A stretch of DNA of 64,000 nt from Hyphomicrobiales bacterium (GCA_017304475.1 JAFKKV010000013.1:248001-312000), one strand, 5' to 3'. Counted from the first letter of the stretch, positions 42,798 through 51,842 are shown. The notes: generated by a model not told the origin, from the sequence alone. Translations and numbers: made by a program.

Positions 42798-43769
42798 TCA
42801 GCGCGGCCTCATCAATTCGGTCATGGTCGGACCCCAGACACGCATTTCCTCGGCCATCTGGCGTGCCAAGGCCTCCGGGGTCGAGGGTGTGACCAGGAAA
42901 CCCAGGCGGATCAGGCGATCGCGCACGGCGGGCTTGGCGAGGGCCGCGGCAACGATGCCGTGATAGCGCTCGACCAGCGCCGGCGGCGTGCCGGCGGGCA
43001 GGAACAGGCCGTTCCAGCCATTGGACTCGAGCCCGGTCACACCGCTCTCGGCGAATGTCGGGACCTCGGCGAGCGAGGGATGGCGGGCCGTGCCGGAGGC
43101 CGCGACGATGGTGATCCTCTTTGCTTGATGCAGCTCGGCGAAATCCGCCGCCGCGCCGAAACCCATGGCGAGCTGGCCGCCCATCAGGTCCTGGGCGATC
43201 GGCGCGCCGCCGCGATAGGGCACGATGGTGAGCCTCAGGCCGGTGGTCTCGGCGAGCCGGACGGCGTAGAGATGCGGCAGGCTGCCGGCGGCGGGAACGC
43301 CGATATTGCCGCGCTCGGGATTGGCGCGCGCCCAGGCGAAAAGATCGGCGAAACTGGTCTTGGCCGTCATTGCGCCGGTCGCCAGCGCGATTGGGAATTC
43401 GGTGGTCTTGGCGAGCGCCGCGAAATCCTTCACCGGATCGTATTTCAGGCCGGGAAAGGAAAAGGGCGCCAGCGACATGGTGACGATATTGGCGACCAGG
43501 ATGGTGCCGCCGTCGGGCGCCGCCGCCTTGACCACCTCGCCGGCAATGGTGCCGGCCGCGCCGGTGCGGTTCTCGACCACCACGCCCACGCCCAGCGCTT
43601 GCTGAAACTCCTCCGCCAGGATGCGCGCCAGAACGTCCTGCGAGCCGCCGGCGGCAAAGCCTGAAATGATGCGCACCGGCGACTGGGCGGCAAGCGGCCC
43701 CGCGGCAAGGCCCGCGGCGGCCAGGCCAAGAGCTGCGCGCCGGTTCAGACGGTCAAGCGGTCCGGTCAT
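42798..43769 (-). CDS. Bug-family tripartite transporter receptor, orphan
   Basis: The 323-residue periplasmic protein has a signal peptide (RLNRRAALGLAAAGLAAGPLAAQ, with a weak twin-arginine character). The Bug core is VRIISGFAAGGSQDVLARILAEEFQQALG and VVENRTGAAGTIAGEVVKAAAPDGGTILVANI, and VPYRGGAPIAQDLMGGQL follows. No TctA or TctB gene is near, as is common for Bug proteins that share a transporter or act as sensors. It lies between a ThDP enzyme and the sulfatase gene on the same strand. Confidence 0.9.
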   Translation of the reverse strand: MTGPLDRLNRRAALGLAAAGLAAGPLAAQSPVRIISGFAAGGSQDVLARILAEEFQQALGVGVVVENRTGAAGTIAGEVVKAAAPDGGTILVANIVTMSLAPFSFPGLKYDPVKDFAALAKTTEFPIALATGAMTAKTSFADLFAWARANPERGNIGVPAAGSLPHLYAVRLAETTGLRLTIVPYRGGAPIAQDLMGGQLAMGFGAAADFAELHQAKRITIVAASGTARHPSLAEVPTFAESGVTGLESNGWNGLFLPAGTPPALVERYHGIVAAALAKPAVRDRLIRLGFLVTPSTPEALARQMAEEMRVWGPTMTELMRPR

Positions 43770-43853
43770 CGACGCCCCCTGTCGCGGTGTTCCCCGCTTC
43801 GGCCCGATGGGAAAGGTCCCTCACCTCGCGGCCGGGCGCAAGCGCGGATCGGG

Positions 43854-45500
43854 CTAGTACGACCGGACCGGATGGATGAACGGCCAGGGCGAAGCCTCGC
43901 TGCCGCGCGGCACGACCACTTCGATCAGGCTCGGCCGGCCGGAGGTGATCGCGGCCTGAAGCACCGGCTTCAGCTCGGCCGGCGAATGGACCCGATGACC
44001 GTCGAGCCGGAACGCCTTGGCGAGGCCCAGGAAATCCGGATTGACCAGATCGGCGCCGATCAGCCGGTTGCCGAAACGCTGCTCCTGGTCACGCCGGACA
44101 TTGCCATAGGCCTCGTTGTTGAACAGCACCGTGACGAGGCCAATGCCATATTGCACGGCGGTCGCCAGCTCCTGGACGCCGAACAGAAAACCGCCGTCGC
44201 CGGTGATCGAGACGACCGGCTTGTCGGGATGGGCGACCTTGACGCCAAGCGCGGTCTGGAAACCGAAACCGAGCGTGCCCTGGAAGCCGGTCGAGACATA
44301 GCTGCGCGGGCGGCGCACCGGATAACCGAAATAGCTGGTGAAGCCGGCCTGGCAGAGCTCCTCGACCAGCAGCCCATCGGCCGGCAGGACATCGCGGATG
44401 ACGGCGAGATAGTCCATCTGCGGCTGAACCACGGCGGTTTCGGCCGCGGCCTCCGCCCTGGCCCGGCCGATACGTGCGCTGTTGTCGGCCGCGCGGTGGC
44501 CGGCCAGTGCTGCGACCAGCGCGGCCGCCGCGTCGGCGGCATCCGCGACGATGCCGGCATGCGGCACCAGGCGGGCCATTTCCTCGGGGTCGATATCGAT
44601 GCGGATCATATGCGGCGGCGGGGCCGGCCGGTCGATCACCTGCATCATGTTGGCCCAGCGCATGGTGGGCATTTCGAGCCTGGTGCCAATACCGATCAGC
44701 ACGTCGCATTCGGGATAGAGCTTGAAGGCGGCATAAGACGAGATGCCGTGTTCGCCCGCCTCGTCGACCACGCCCCGGCCGCCGCGGAAGGCCGCGACCG
44801 GCGCGCCGATGGCGGCGGCCAGCCTGCCGATTTCGGCGGAGGCATGCTGCGCGCCGCTGCCGGTCATGATCATCGGGAAACGGGCGGCGCGAATGAGCGC
44901 GACCGCGCGTTCGATCTCGGCAGCGGCCGGCCGCGGGTTGGCGTCGACGACGGCGGCCTTCGCCGCGGGCACGTCCTCGGCTCCGGCCATCACGTCCCAG
45001 GCCATTTCGAGCGCGACGGGACCTGGCCTGCCCGACTGGGCCTGGCGGAAGGCCTCGGCCACCATCTCGGGCGCATCGGCGGCGCGTTCGATGCGCTCCG
45101 CCCATTTGACCACCGACTTGAGCGTGCCGAGCTGGTCGGCGATCTCGTGCAGGTGGCCGCGGCGCTTGCCTATGAAGGCCGAGGGGATCTGGCCGGTGAG
45201 GCAGACGACCGGCGTGCAGCAGCCCCAGGCGGTGGCGAGCGCCGCCGTCGTGTTGAGGACGCCCGGGCCCGGCACCACCGAATAGACCCCCGGCTTGCCG
45301 GTGGAGCGGCCATAACCGAAAGCCATGTAGCCGCAGGCCTGTTCGTGGCGCGCGCCAACCGTGCGGATCCGGTCGCCGGCCTGGGTCAAGGCGTCGAACA
45401 GCGGATACATCTGCGCGCCGGGCAGGCCGAAAACCGTGTCGACGCCATTGGCGATCAGGCCCGAGACGATCGCCTCGCCCCCTGTCATGCGGCGTGTCAT
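43854..45500 (-). CDS. thiamine diphosphate-binding enzyme, acetolactate synthase-like
   Basis: The 548-residue enzyme has three domains of the decarboxylase/acetolactate-synthase family. The N-terminal Pyr domain includes FGLPGAQMYPLFDAL and GARHEQACGYMAFGYGRSTGKPGVYSVVPGPGVLNT, with the catalytic Glu in HEQAC. The central domain includes TGSGAQHASAEIGRLA. The C-terminal PP domain has ITGDGGFLFGVQELATAVQYGIGLVTVLFNNEAYGN, which binds Mg-ThDP. No regulatory subunit adjoins, so it is probably a catabolic 2-oxo acid or 2-hydroxyacyl enzyme rather than anabolic IlvB. The start at 45500 is preceded by GAGGAGC. Confidence 0.85.
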   Translation of the reverse strand: MTRRMTGGEAIVSGLIANGVDTVFGLPGAQMYPLFDALTQAGDRIRTVGARHEQACGYMAFGYGRSTGKPGVYSVVPGPGVLNTTAALATAWGCCTPVVCLTGQIPSAFIGKRRGHLHEIADQLGTLKSVVKWAERIERAADAPEMVAEAFRQAQSGRPGPVALEMAWDVMAGAEDVPAAKAAVVDANPRPAAAEIERAVALIRAARFPMIMTGSGAQHASAEIGRLAAAIGAPVAAFRGGRGVVDEAGEHGISSYAAFKLYPECDVLIGIGTRLEMPTMRWANMMQVIDRPAPPPHMIRIDIDPEEMARLVPHAGIVADAADAAAALVAALAGHRAADNSARIGRARAEAAAETAVVQPQMDYLAVIRDVLPADGLLVEELCQAGFTSYFGYPVRRPRSYVSTGFQGTLGFGFQTALGVKVAHPDKPVVSITGDGGFLFGVQELATAVQYGIGLVTVLFNNEAYGNVRRDQEQRFGNRLIGADLVNPDFLGLAKAFRLDGHRVHSPAELKPVLQAAITSGRPSLIEVVVPRGSEASPWPFIHPVRSY

Positions 45501-45561
45501 GCAATGCTCCTCGGCTGCCCCGTCCGGCTCGGCCGCCAAGGGCGGCCTCATCGGTTCGTCA

Positions 45562-46068
45562 TCAAAGCTCTGTCTCGTCCAGGTCCGCGTCGAGCGGGCC
45601 GAAGGAGGTCATTTCGTCTTCCAGGTCGCGCAGCATGTCCTGCAGCAGAGCGAGCCGCTCGGCCCCGAAGCGGCGGGTGATCTCGGCATAGATCGCCTCC
45701 GAATGCGGGGCGACCACCTCCATCAGCGCGATGCCGGCGGGCGCCATCGAAATCAGGCTGCGCCGGAGGTCGCTGGCGGGTGTCCGCCTGATAATCAGCT
45801 GGCGCGCTTCGAGATCCCTGAGGATGCGCGACAGGCTCGGCGCCAGCAGGAAGGTCGAGCGCACGAGATCGCTGATCTCGATCTCGCCGACCGAGGACAG
45901 CGCGCGCAGCACGCGCCATTGCTGCTCGGTCACCCCATAGCCGCGCAGCGACACGCGGAAATGACGCATCACCGCCTCACGCGCCCGCAACAGCGACATG
46001 GGCAGCGAGCGCGAAAAGCCGCGCAGCCGAACCCGGGTGGCGGCCGGAGGGATGACGTGATCGTTCAT
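45562..46068 (-). CDS. hpaR: MarR-family regulator, HpaR-like
   Basis: The 168-residue winged-helix protein has GYGVTEQQWRVLRALSSVGEIEISDLVRSTFLLAPSLSRILRDLEARQLIIRRTPASDLRRSLISMAPAG, the pattern of HpaR, repressor of homoprotocatechuate genes. It is the last gene after hpaH on the same strand, 7 bases from it. The start at 46068 begins MNDHVIPPAATRVRLRGFSRSLPMSLLRAREAVMRHF. The gene regulates, by inference, the cluster from hpaF downward through the palindrome near 50,791. The symbol rests on family and position. Confidence 0.8.
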   Translation of the reverse strand: MNDHVIPPAATRVRLRGFSRSLPMSLLRAREAVMRHFRVSLRGYGVTEQQWRVLRALSSVGEIEISDLVRSTFLLAPSLSRILRDLEARQLIIRRTPASDLRRSLISMAPAGIALMEVVAPHSEAIYAEITRRFGAERLALLQDMLRDLEDEMTSFGPLDADLDETEL

Positions 46069-46075
46069 CGGCGCC

Positions 46076-46900
46076 TCACGCGAAGTAGCAGCCGACCGTG
46101 CCGAACGGCCCGAAATCGGCCTGGAATGTATCGCCCTTGCGGGCCTCGACGGGGCGTACGAAAGACCCGGACAGGACAACCTGTCCCGGTTCGAGACACC
46201 GCTCGTGTTGGTGCAACTTGCGGACCAGCCAGGCGATGCCATGGGCGGGATGGTTGAGCACACCGGCGGCGACGCCGGTTTCCTCGACCGCGGCATTCTT
46301 GGTCAGGATGGCCGAAACCCAGCGCAGATCGGCGTCATTGGGCCGGAACGGCCGGCCGCCGACGACGATACCGGCATTGGCCGCGTTGTCGGCGATCGTG
46401 TCGGCGATCTTGCGGGTGGCCTTGGTGACGGGGTCGACACGCTCGATGCGGGTGTCGAGAATTTCCAATGCTGGCACAACATAGTCGGTGGCGTTCATCA
46501 CATCGAACAGCGTGCAGTTCGGCCCGGCGAGCCGCGACTTCATGACGAAGGCAAGCTCGACCTCGATGCGGGTGGCGATGAAGCGCCCGGTCGGCACCTC
46601 GCCGCCATCGGCGAACAGCATGTCGTCGAGCAGGTAGCCCGAATCCGGCTCGTTGATGCCGAGCGAGGCCTGCATGGCCTTCGAGGTCAGGCCGATCTTG
46701 TGGCCGATCACCGAACGGCCGTCATTGAGCTTCTTGTCGATCCAGGCGTCCTGGATCGCATAGGCATCGGCCAGCGTGATGGCGGGATATTGCTGCGACA
46801 GCTGACGGATCTGGCTGCGCGCGCGTTCGGCCGCATCGAGGCTGAGGGCTGCCGCCCTGACCTGGTCGGTATTCAGAACGGGGGCTGGGATCTCGCTCAT
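46076..46900 (-). CDS. hpaH: 2-oxo-hept-4-ene-1,7-dioate hydratase
   Basis: The 274-residue member of the FAH-fold hydratase family adds water to 2-oxohept-4-ene-1,7-dioate in the homoprotocatechuate pathway. GHKIGLTSKAMQASLGINEPDSGYLLDDMLF and ATRIEVELAFVMKSRL (metal-binding Glu pair) with PALEILDTRIE are the diagnostic blocks; VLNHPAHGIAWLVRKLHQHERCLEPGQVVLSGSF follows. The length is typical. It lies five bases from the decarboxylase/isomerase gene and before hpaR. Confidence 0.9.
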   Translation of the reverse strand: MSEIPAPVLNTDQVRAAALSLDAAERARSQIRQLSQQYPAITLADAYAIQDAWIDKKLNDGRSVIGHKIGLTSKAMQASLGINEPDSGYLLDDMLFADGGEVPTGRFIATRIEVELAFVMKSRLAGPNCTLFDVMNATDYVVPALEILDTRIERVDPVTKATRKIADTIADNAANAGIVVGGRPFRPNDADLRWVSAILTKNAAVEETGVAAGVLNHPAHGIAWLVRKLHQHERCLEPGQVVLSGSFVRPVEARKGDTFQADFGPFGTVGCYFA

Positions 46901-46904
46901 CGGA

Positions 46905-47774
46905 TCAGGCCTCGTCGATGACGGTGTTGGACAATGTGCCGATGCCCTCGGCGGTCACGTCGATGCGGTCGCCGGGCTTCAGGTAACGCGGCGGGTCGAA
47001 ACGTGCGCCGGCCCCGGTCGGGGTGCCCGTCAGGATGACGTCGCCGGGGACCAGGGTCGTGAAGGTCGAGATATAGGCGATGAGATAGCTGAACGAAAAA
47101 ATCATCCGGCTGGTCCGGTCGTCCTGGCGCAGCTCGCCATTGACCCGCGTTGTCAGCCCGATATCGGCGATCTGGGCCGGATCGGCGAAGGGCACGATCC
47201 AGGGGCCGATCGCGCCCGAGCTGTCGAAATTCTTGCCCTGGGTGACGTTGAACTTGGCGTGGCGCACCCAGTCGCGCAGCGTGCCTTCATTGGCAAGGGT
47301 GACGGCCGCGATATGCGACAGCGCGTCGCGTTCGGCGATGTGCCGGCCGGCCTTGCCGATGACGATGGTCACCTCGCCCTCATAGTCCAGCTTGTCGGAG
47401 GCCTTGGGCCGCACCAGCGGCTGGCCGTGGCCGGTGAACGAGCGGGCAAAGCGCGGGAACAGGCTCGGGTAAGGCGGCGCCTCCTGGCCGTCCTTATATT
47501 CGGCGTTGCGGTCGGGATAATTGACCCCGACGCAAATGATCTTTTCGGGATTGGTGATCGGCGGCAGCAAGGTCACCGCCTCCAGCGCGTGATCGGCGAC
47601 GTGCCGCTCGCCGATATCGACGAGGTGGCCGAGCGCGCCTTGCTCGATCGCATGGCGCAGGTCGCGATATTCGCCGGCCCGCTCGGTCAGGTCGACCACC
47701 CCCTTGTTGGCGACCGCGCCGAAACGGACCTTGCCGTCGACGCTGAAACTCACCAGCCGTCCGCGTTCGGTCAT
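46905..47774 (-). CDS. fumarylacetoacetate hydrolase family protein, HpaG-like decarboxylase/isomerase
   Basis: The 289-residue single-domain FAH-fold enzyme has KIICVGVNYPDRNAEYKD, LDYEGEVTIVIGKAGRHI (metal-binding Glu-x-Glu), VTQGKNFDSSGAIGPWIV and LVPGDVILTGTPTGAGARFDPPRYLKPGD. Enteric HpaG is a tandem fusion of two such domains; here only one is present, with the HpaF isomerase encoded separately. Its probable step is decarboxylation of 5-oxopent-3-ene-1,2,5-tricarboxylate to the substrate of HpaH. It is sited between the ring-cleavage dioxygenase and hydratase genes. Confidence 0.85.
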   Translation of the reverse strand: MTERGRLVSFSVDGKVRFGAVANKGVVDLTERAGEYRDLRHAIEQGALGHLVDIGERHVADHALEAVTLLPPITNPEKIICVGVNYPDRNAEYKDGQEAPPYPSLFPRFARSFTGHGQPLVRPKASDKLDYEGEVTIVIGKAGRHIAERDALSHIAAVTLANEGTLRDWVRHAKFNVTQGKNFDSSGAIGPWIVPFADPAQIADIGLTTRVNGELRQDDRTSRMIFSFSYLIAYISTFTTLVPGDVILTGTPTGAGARFDPPRYLKPGDRIDVTAEGIGTLSNTVIDEA

Positions 47775-47784
47775 GACCGTCTCC

Positions 47785-48768
47785 TCAGCTCGCGATCACG
47801 ACATTGGCGGCGAAGGCGGCATCGCGCGACCCGGTGCCGTGGAACAGCGTGCCCTCCTCGAACCAGGAGCGCGGCGCGGGCGAACCCCACAGCGTCTGGC
47901 GGCGTGGATCGCGCAGCGACCAGCGGATCGGCTCGTGGTCCGGATCCATGGTCTGATAATCGCTGGTATAGAGCTCGAGGCGATGGCCGTCGGGATCGCG
48001 GACATAGAGGAAAAAGGCATTGGAAATGCCGTGCCGGCCGGGCCCGCGCTCCATATTGGGCAGGAAGCCCGTGGTCGCCATGACATCGCAGAGATGAATG
48101 ATGTCGAGCGCGGTGGGCGTCCAGTAGCAGAAGTGGTGCAGCCTGGGACCGGCGCCATTGGTGAAGGCGAGATCGTGGACATTGCCCTTGCGATGCATCC
48201 AGCCGGCGGCGATGCGCCCGTTCGGGCCGTCCTCCTCGGCATATTCGGTCAGCCGGAAGCCGAGCGAGGCATAGAAGTCGAGGGAAGCCTGGATTTCCGG
48301 CGCGAAGACATTGAAATGGTCGAGCCGCTGCGGCCTGACCCCGCGATAGCGGTCATATTGCTGCAGCAGGATCTCGCGCTTTTCCATGGTCGCGACGAAT
48401 TCCAGCGGCATGCCGGCGGGATCGGTGACATGCAGCGTGCGGCCCTGGAACGGCGCCGTGACGAAATCGTGCTTCAGTCCGAGCTTGTCGAAATGCGCGG
48501 CCGCCTTGTCGAGGTCGGCCTCGGTGCCAAGCTTGAAGCCCATGCGCCGGCAACTCGCCGCGCCGGCCTTGCGCAAGACGAGGGAATGATGCTGGCGCTC
48601 CTCGACGCCGCGCAGATAGACGGCAGCGTCGTCGGCATCCTCGACATGCAGGCCGATCGCGCCTTCGTAGAAGGCGCGGCTCTTGGCGAGGTCGGTGACG
48701 TCGAGCACGACATGGCTGGCGCGCACGATGTTGAAGGGCGGATCGAAAATGTGGGTCGGCACGGGCAT
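47785..48768 (-). CDS. hpaD: 3,4-dihydroxyphenylacetate 2,3-dioxygenase (VOC type)
   Basis: The 327-residue extradiol dioxygenase of the two-domain vicinal-oxygen-chelate type resembles the Brevibacterium/Arthrobacter enzymes rather than the enteric LigB type. Iron ligands are recognisable in RLDHFNVFAPE, RLHHFCYWT and HRLELYTSDYQ. The first domain begins IVRASHVVLDVTDLAKSRAFYEGAIGL. It opens the homoprotocatechuate ring to 5-carboxymethyl-2-hydroxymuconate semialdehyde, the substrate of HpaE encoded just upstream. The start at 48768 is MPVPTHIFDPPFNIVRAS. Confidence 0.92.
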   Translation of the reverse strand: MPVPTHIFDPPFNIVRASHVVLDVTDLAKSRAFYEGAIGLHVEDADDAAVYLRGVEERQHHSLVLRKAGAASCRRMGFKLGTEADLDKAAAHFDKLGLKHDFVTAPFQGRTLHVTDPAGMPLEFVATMEKREILLQQYDRYRGVRPQRLDHFNVFAPEIQASLDFYASLGFRLTEYAEEDGPNGRIAAGWMHRKGNVHDLAFTNGAGPRLHHFCYWTPTALDIIHLCDVMATTGFLPNMERGPGRHGISNAFFLYVRDPDGHRLELYTSDYQTMDPDHEPIRWSLRDPRRQTLWGSPAPRSWFEEGTLFHGTGSRDAAFAANVVIAS

Positions 48769-48794
48769 GAAGCGGTTCCTTCCTTAAGGTCTTC

Positions 48795-50336
48795 TCACGC
48801 CCCGAGGCGCGGCACCTTGTGGCGCCCCTTGGCGAGGCAGATGTTTTTGGTTTCCATGTAGAAATCGAAGGAATAGTCGCCGCCGTCGCGGCCGATGCCC
48901 GACGATTTCATGCCGCCGAACGGCGTCGGCAAATGGCGAACATTTTCCGAGTTCAGCCAGATCATGCCGGCATCGAGCGCGTCGGCGACGCGCAGCGCGC
49001 GCTCCATGTCACGGGTCCAGACATAGCCGGTCAGGCCGTAATTGACGTCATTGGCAATGGCGATCGCCTCCTGCTCGTCCTTGAACGGCACCACCGTCAG
49101 ATAGGGTCCGAAGATCTCCTCCTGCGCGACCCGCATGGCATTGGTCGCACCGACCACCAGGGTCGGTTCAACATAAAAGCCGCTGCCGGGACCAGCGAAG
49201 GGCTTGCCGCCCGCGGCAATGGTCGCGCCGTCCTCGCGGGCAATGTCGAAATAGGAGCAGACCTTGGAATAATGCCGCTCGTGGATCAGCGGGCCGATCT
49301 CGGTCATGGGATCGAGCGGATGGCCGATCTTCAACTTCTTAACACGTTCAGCAATGCGCGCCGCGAACTCGACCGCGATGCCCTCCTGGACCAGGAGGCG
49401 GCTCGACGAGGTGCAGCGCTCGCCGTTCAGCGAATAGATCATGAAGACGGCGGCATCGAGCGCCCGCTCCATGTCGGCGTCGTCGAAGACGATGACCGGG
49501 TTCTTGCCGCCGAGCTCGAAATGGACACGCTTCAGCGTCGCCGAGCCCTGCGCCATGATCGCCGAACCGGTCGAGCTCTCGCCGACGAAACCGATGGCCT
49601 TGATCGCCGGATGCTGGGTCAGCGCCCGGCCGGCATCCTCGCCGAAACCATGGACGGTGTTGAGCACGCCCTCCGGCACCCCCGCCTCGAGCAGCAGGCG
49701 CGGCAAGAGGTCGGCGGTCACCGGTGACCACTCGGCCGGCTTGTGGACGACCGTGCAGCCGGCGGCGAGCGCCGGCGCGATCTTCCAGGTCGATAGCATG
49801 AACGGCGTGTTCCAGGGCGTGATCACACCGACAGGACCGATCGGCACGCGGGTCGTGACGTTCCAATGGTCCTTGGTCGGCAGGTTCAGGCCATCGCGCG
49901 CCTGCGGCGCCCGATCGGCGAAGAAACGGAAATTCTCGGCGCCGCGCACCGCCGCCTTGGCCATGAAACGATGGGCCTGGCCGGTATCGACGCATTCGAG
50001 CAGTGCGATGTCGTCGGCATGAGCCTCGATCACGTCGGCCACCTTGTGCAGGACGGCGCGGCGTTTGTCCGGATCGAGATTGCGCCACGACCTGAAGGCC
50101 TTGGCGGCGGCCTCGGCCGCCTTGTCGATATCGGCGGCGTCGCCACGCGCGACCTCGGCCAGCACGGAGCGATCGATCGGCGATGTCGTGGTGAAGGTCC
50201 GGCCCGAGCCGGCCTCGACACGCTTGCCGGCAATGTGGTGGCCGATGCCCTCGGCCTTCAGGCGCGAAAGCAGGGTCTCGGCGCGCGCCTGATGCGCGGC
50301 GAATGCGGCCTTGGGATCGGCGACCGGAGCAGCCAT
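48795..50336 (-). CDS. hpaE: 5-carboxymethyl-2-hydroxymuconate semialdehyde dehydrogenase
   Basis: The 513-residue aldehyde dehydrogenase has the NAD-binding VGVITPWNTPFMLSTWKIAPALAAGCTVVHKPAEWSP, the catalytic Glu in VHFELGGKNPVIVFDDAD and the catalytic Cys in SLNGERCTSSSRLLVQ. PLIHERHYSKVCSYFDIARE and FYVEPTLVV are further family blocks. It lies between hpaD and hpaF, which fixes its role in oxidising the meta-cleavage product. The N-terminal ~30 residues are an Ala-rich extension compared with usual homologues. Confidence 0.92.
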   Translation of the reverse strand: MAAPVADPKAAFAAHQARAETLLSRLKAEGIGHHIAGKRVEAGSGRTFTTTSPIDRSVLAEVARGDAADIDKAAEAAAKAFRSWRNLDPDKRRAVLHKVADVIEAHADDIALLECVDTGQAHRFMAKAAVRGAENFRFFADRAPQARDGLNLPTKDHWNVTTRVPIGPVGVITPWNTPFMLSTWKIAPALAAGCTVVHKPAEWSPVTADLLPRLLLEAGVPEGVLNTVHGFGEDAGRALTQHPAIKAIGFVGESSTGSAIMAQGSATLKRVHFELGGKNPVIVFDDADMERALDAAVFMIYSLNGERCTSSSRLLVQEGIAVEFAARIAERVKKLKIGHPLDPMTEIGPLIHERHYSKVCSYFDIAREDGATIAAGGKPFAGPGSGFYVEPTLVVGATNAMRVAQEEIFGPYLTVVPFKDEQEAIAIANDVNYGLTGYVWTRDMERALRVADALDAGMIWLNSENVRHLPTPFGGMKSSGIGRDGGDYSFDFYMETKNICLAKGRHKVPRLGA

Positions 50337-50364
50337 CGTGCGTTCCTCGTTCGGATGTCTCGGA

Positions 50365-50754
50365 TCAGGCGCTTTTCTTCAGCGCGTCATGGATCGTGTT
50401 GCGCTTCCAGTTGAGGTCCGGATCGATTTCACGGATCTCGAAGGACAGGGCCACGGTGATTTTCGCGAAGGCCGGATCCAGCGCCTTGGACAAGGCCTGG
50501 AAGACGTGGGCGCCGGCGCGCTTGCGGGTCTCGAGATCGCGCCCCGTGCCCATTTTCAATGTGGCATCGAGAAAGGCATGGGCCGGATCGCCGTCGGCGA
50601 TGACCGCATGAACGGCCCGATGGGTACGCACCCGGATGCCGCCGAGCGGAAAGACCCCCGTCTCGATGGCCGCCACCCGCACCGCCTCGACCAGCGCCTC
50701 GAAATCGACGAGGCCGTCGAGATTGGCCGAATATTCGATCACGACATGCGGCAT
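50365..50754 (-). CDS. hpaF: 5-carboxymethyl-2-hydroxymuconate delta-isomerase
   Basis: The 129-residue small tautomerase-fold enzyme begins MPHVVIEYSANLDG: removal of Met exposes Pro1, the catalytic base. VRTHRAVHAVIADGDPAHAFLDATLKMGTGRDLETRKRAGAHVFQALSKAL completes the family. It isomerises the carboxymethyl hydroxymuconate made by HpaE. GGGAGG precedes the ATG. It is the first gene of the homoprotocatechuate lower-pathway operon, with a TTAAC-GT-GTTAA palindrome just upstream. Confidence 0.92.
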   Translation of the reverse strand: MPHVVIEYSANLDGLVDFEALVEAVRVAAIETGVFPLGGIRVRTHRAVHAVIADGDPAHAFLDATLKMGTGRDLETRKRAGAHVFQALSKALDPAFAKITVALSFEIREIDPDLNWKRNTIHDALKKSA

Positions 50755-50790
50755 GGCGCTCCTCCCAGAGCTTGTTCCTTGCCGGCATCA

Positions 50791-50802
50791 TTAACGTGTT
50801 AA
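50791..50802. promoter_or_regulatory. candidate HpaR operator upstream of hpaF
   Basis: TTAAC-GT-GTTAA, followed by AATTG, is an AT-rich inverted repeat about 37 bases upstream of hpaF in GC-rich DNA. Its location at the head of the operon fits control by the MarR-type regulator at the operon's end. The binding is inferred. Confidence 0.5.
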
Positions 50803-50870
50803 ATTGTTTGCGGCAAGTCCTCTTCGAGAGCCCTTTTCGACAGACCATGCACGGCCGGCGGAGGCCCTTC

Positions 50871-51842
50871 TCAGCCGGCCAGTCCGGCCTCGCGGAGATA
50901 GCGCAGGACGCCGGGATGGATCATCTCGGGACGAGGTGCTGCGGCGAGGGTGTTCCCCGCCCGCGTTTCGCCTGCCTGGGCAAGGCGCGCGGCAAGCCCG
51001 CGCTCGGCGGCATGCAGCGCCTTGGCGAAACGGAAGGCCAGGGCCTCGTCGAGATCGCCGCGCGCCAGGATGACGCTCCATGAGCCGACCGAGGGCAGCG
51101 CCGCGGCAAGGCCGGGATAGGCGCCGGCCGGCATGGCGAGACGCTTCAGGAAGGCATGTCTGGCGACAATCCGGTCGATCTCCTGGCGGTCCGGCACGAT
51201 GAAGCGAGCGCCTTTCGGTCCCTTGGCCACCGCCTCGAAACCCGGCCAGCCAATGCCGCCGCCCCAGAGCGCCTGGGCCTGGCCCTCGAGCACCATGGCC
51301 GGGCCGTCGCCGGCACGCTCCAGATAGACCGGCTCGAAATCGCGGTCGGGATCGAGGCCGAGGCCATCCAGAACATAACGCGCCAGCACGACCAGGCCGG
51401 AGCCGCGGGCGCCGAAGACCACGCGCTTGCCGACGAGATCGCGGATCGCGGCGACCGGGGTGTCGCCGCGCGCGATGAACATGCCGGCCGTCGGATACAT
51501 GGCGGCGGCGACCCTGACCGAGGCCGGCGGCCGGCCCAGGCCGGCCATGGCCTCATAGGCCACCTCGCCGGTGACCAGGCCGAGATCGATGCGGCCGGCT
51601 TCCAGCAAGGGCACGTTCTCGGTGCTGCCCTTGGTGTTGAGGGTCTCGACGGTCAGCCCCGGATCGACCTCCAGGACGGCGGCCTGCACCGCCGCGCCGA
51701 ACAACGGAAAGCCGCCGCCGGGCGTCGCCGTGCCGAGTACCAGCCTGGCCGGGCCGGCCTGGGCCGCGGCGCGCCCGGCCATCATGGCCGCCCCGAGCGT
51801 GCCGAGCGTGAAGGTACGGCGGGATGTCCGGTGTCTCGGCAT
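50871..51842 (-). CDS. TAXI family TRAP transporter solute-binding protein, orphan
   Basis: The 323-residue periplasmic receptor has a twin-arginine-like signal (SRRTFTLGTLGAAMMAGRAAAQ). The mature part has RLVLGTATPGGGFPLFGAAVQAAVLE, VETLNTKGSTENVPLLEAGRIDLGLVTGEVAYEAMAG and VGKRVVFGARGSGLVVLARYVLDGLGLDPDRDFEPVYL, as in the TAXI group of TRAP receptors. No DctQM-type membrane genes are nearby. It ends an operon containing a Tat-exported FAH-fold enzyme, a Bug receptor and an amidohydrolase. The ligand is unknown. Confidence 0.85.
   Translation of the reverse strand: MPRHRTSRRTFTLGTLGAAMMAGRAAAQAGPARLVLGTATPGGGFPLFGAAVQAAVLEVDPGLTVETLNTKGSTENVPLLEAGRIDLGLVTGEVAYEAMAGLGRPPASVRVAAAMYPTAGMFIARGDTPVAAIRDLVGKRVVFGARGSGLVVLARYVLDGLGLDPDRDFEPVYLERAGDGPAMVLEGQAQALWGGGIGWPGFEAVAKGPKGARFIVPDRQEIDRIVARHAFLKRLAMPAGAYPGLAAALPSVGSWSVILARGDLDEALAFRFAKALHAAERGLAARLAQAGETRAGNTLAAAPRPEMIHPGVLRYLREAGLAG

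Noticed and set aside
43872..45680. Long plus-strand frame opposite the ThDP enzyme
   Set aside because: No homology-like motif and a biased composition; the minus-strand ThDP enzyme has full catalytic motifs.
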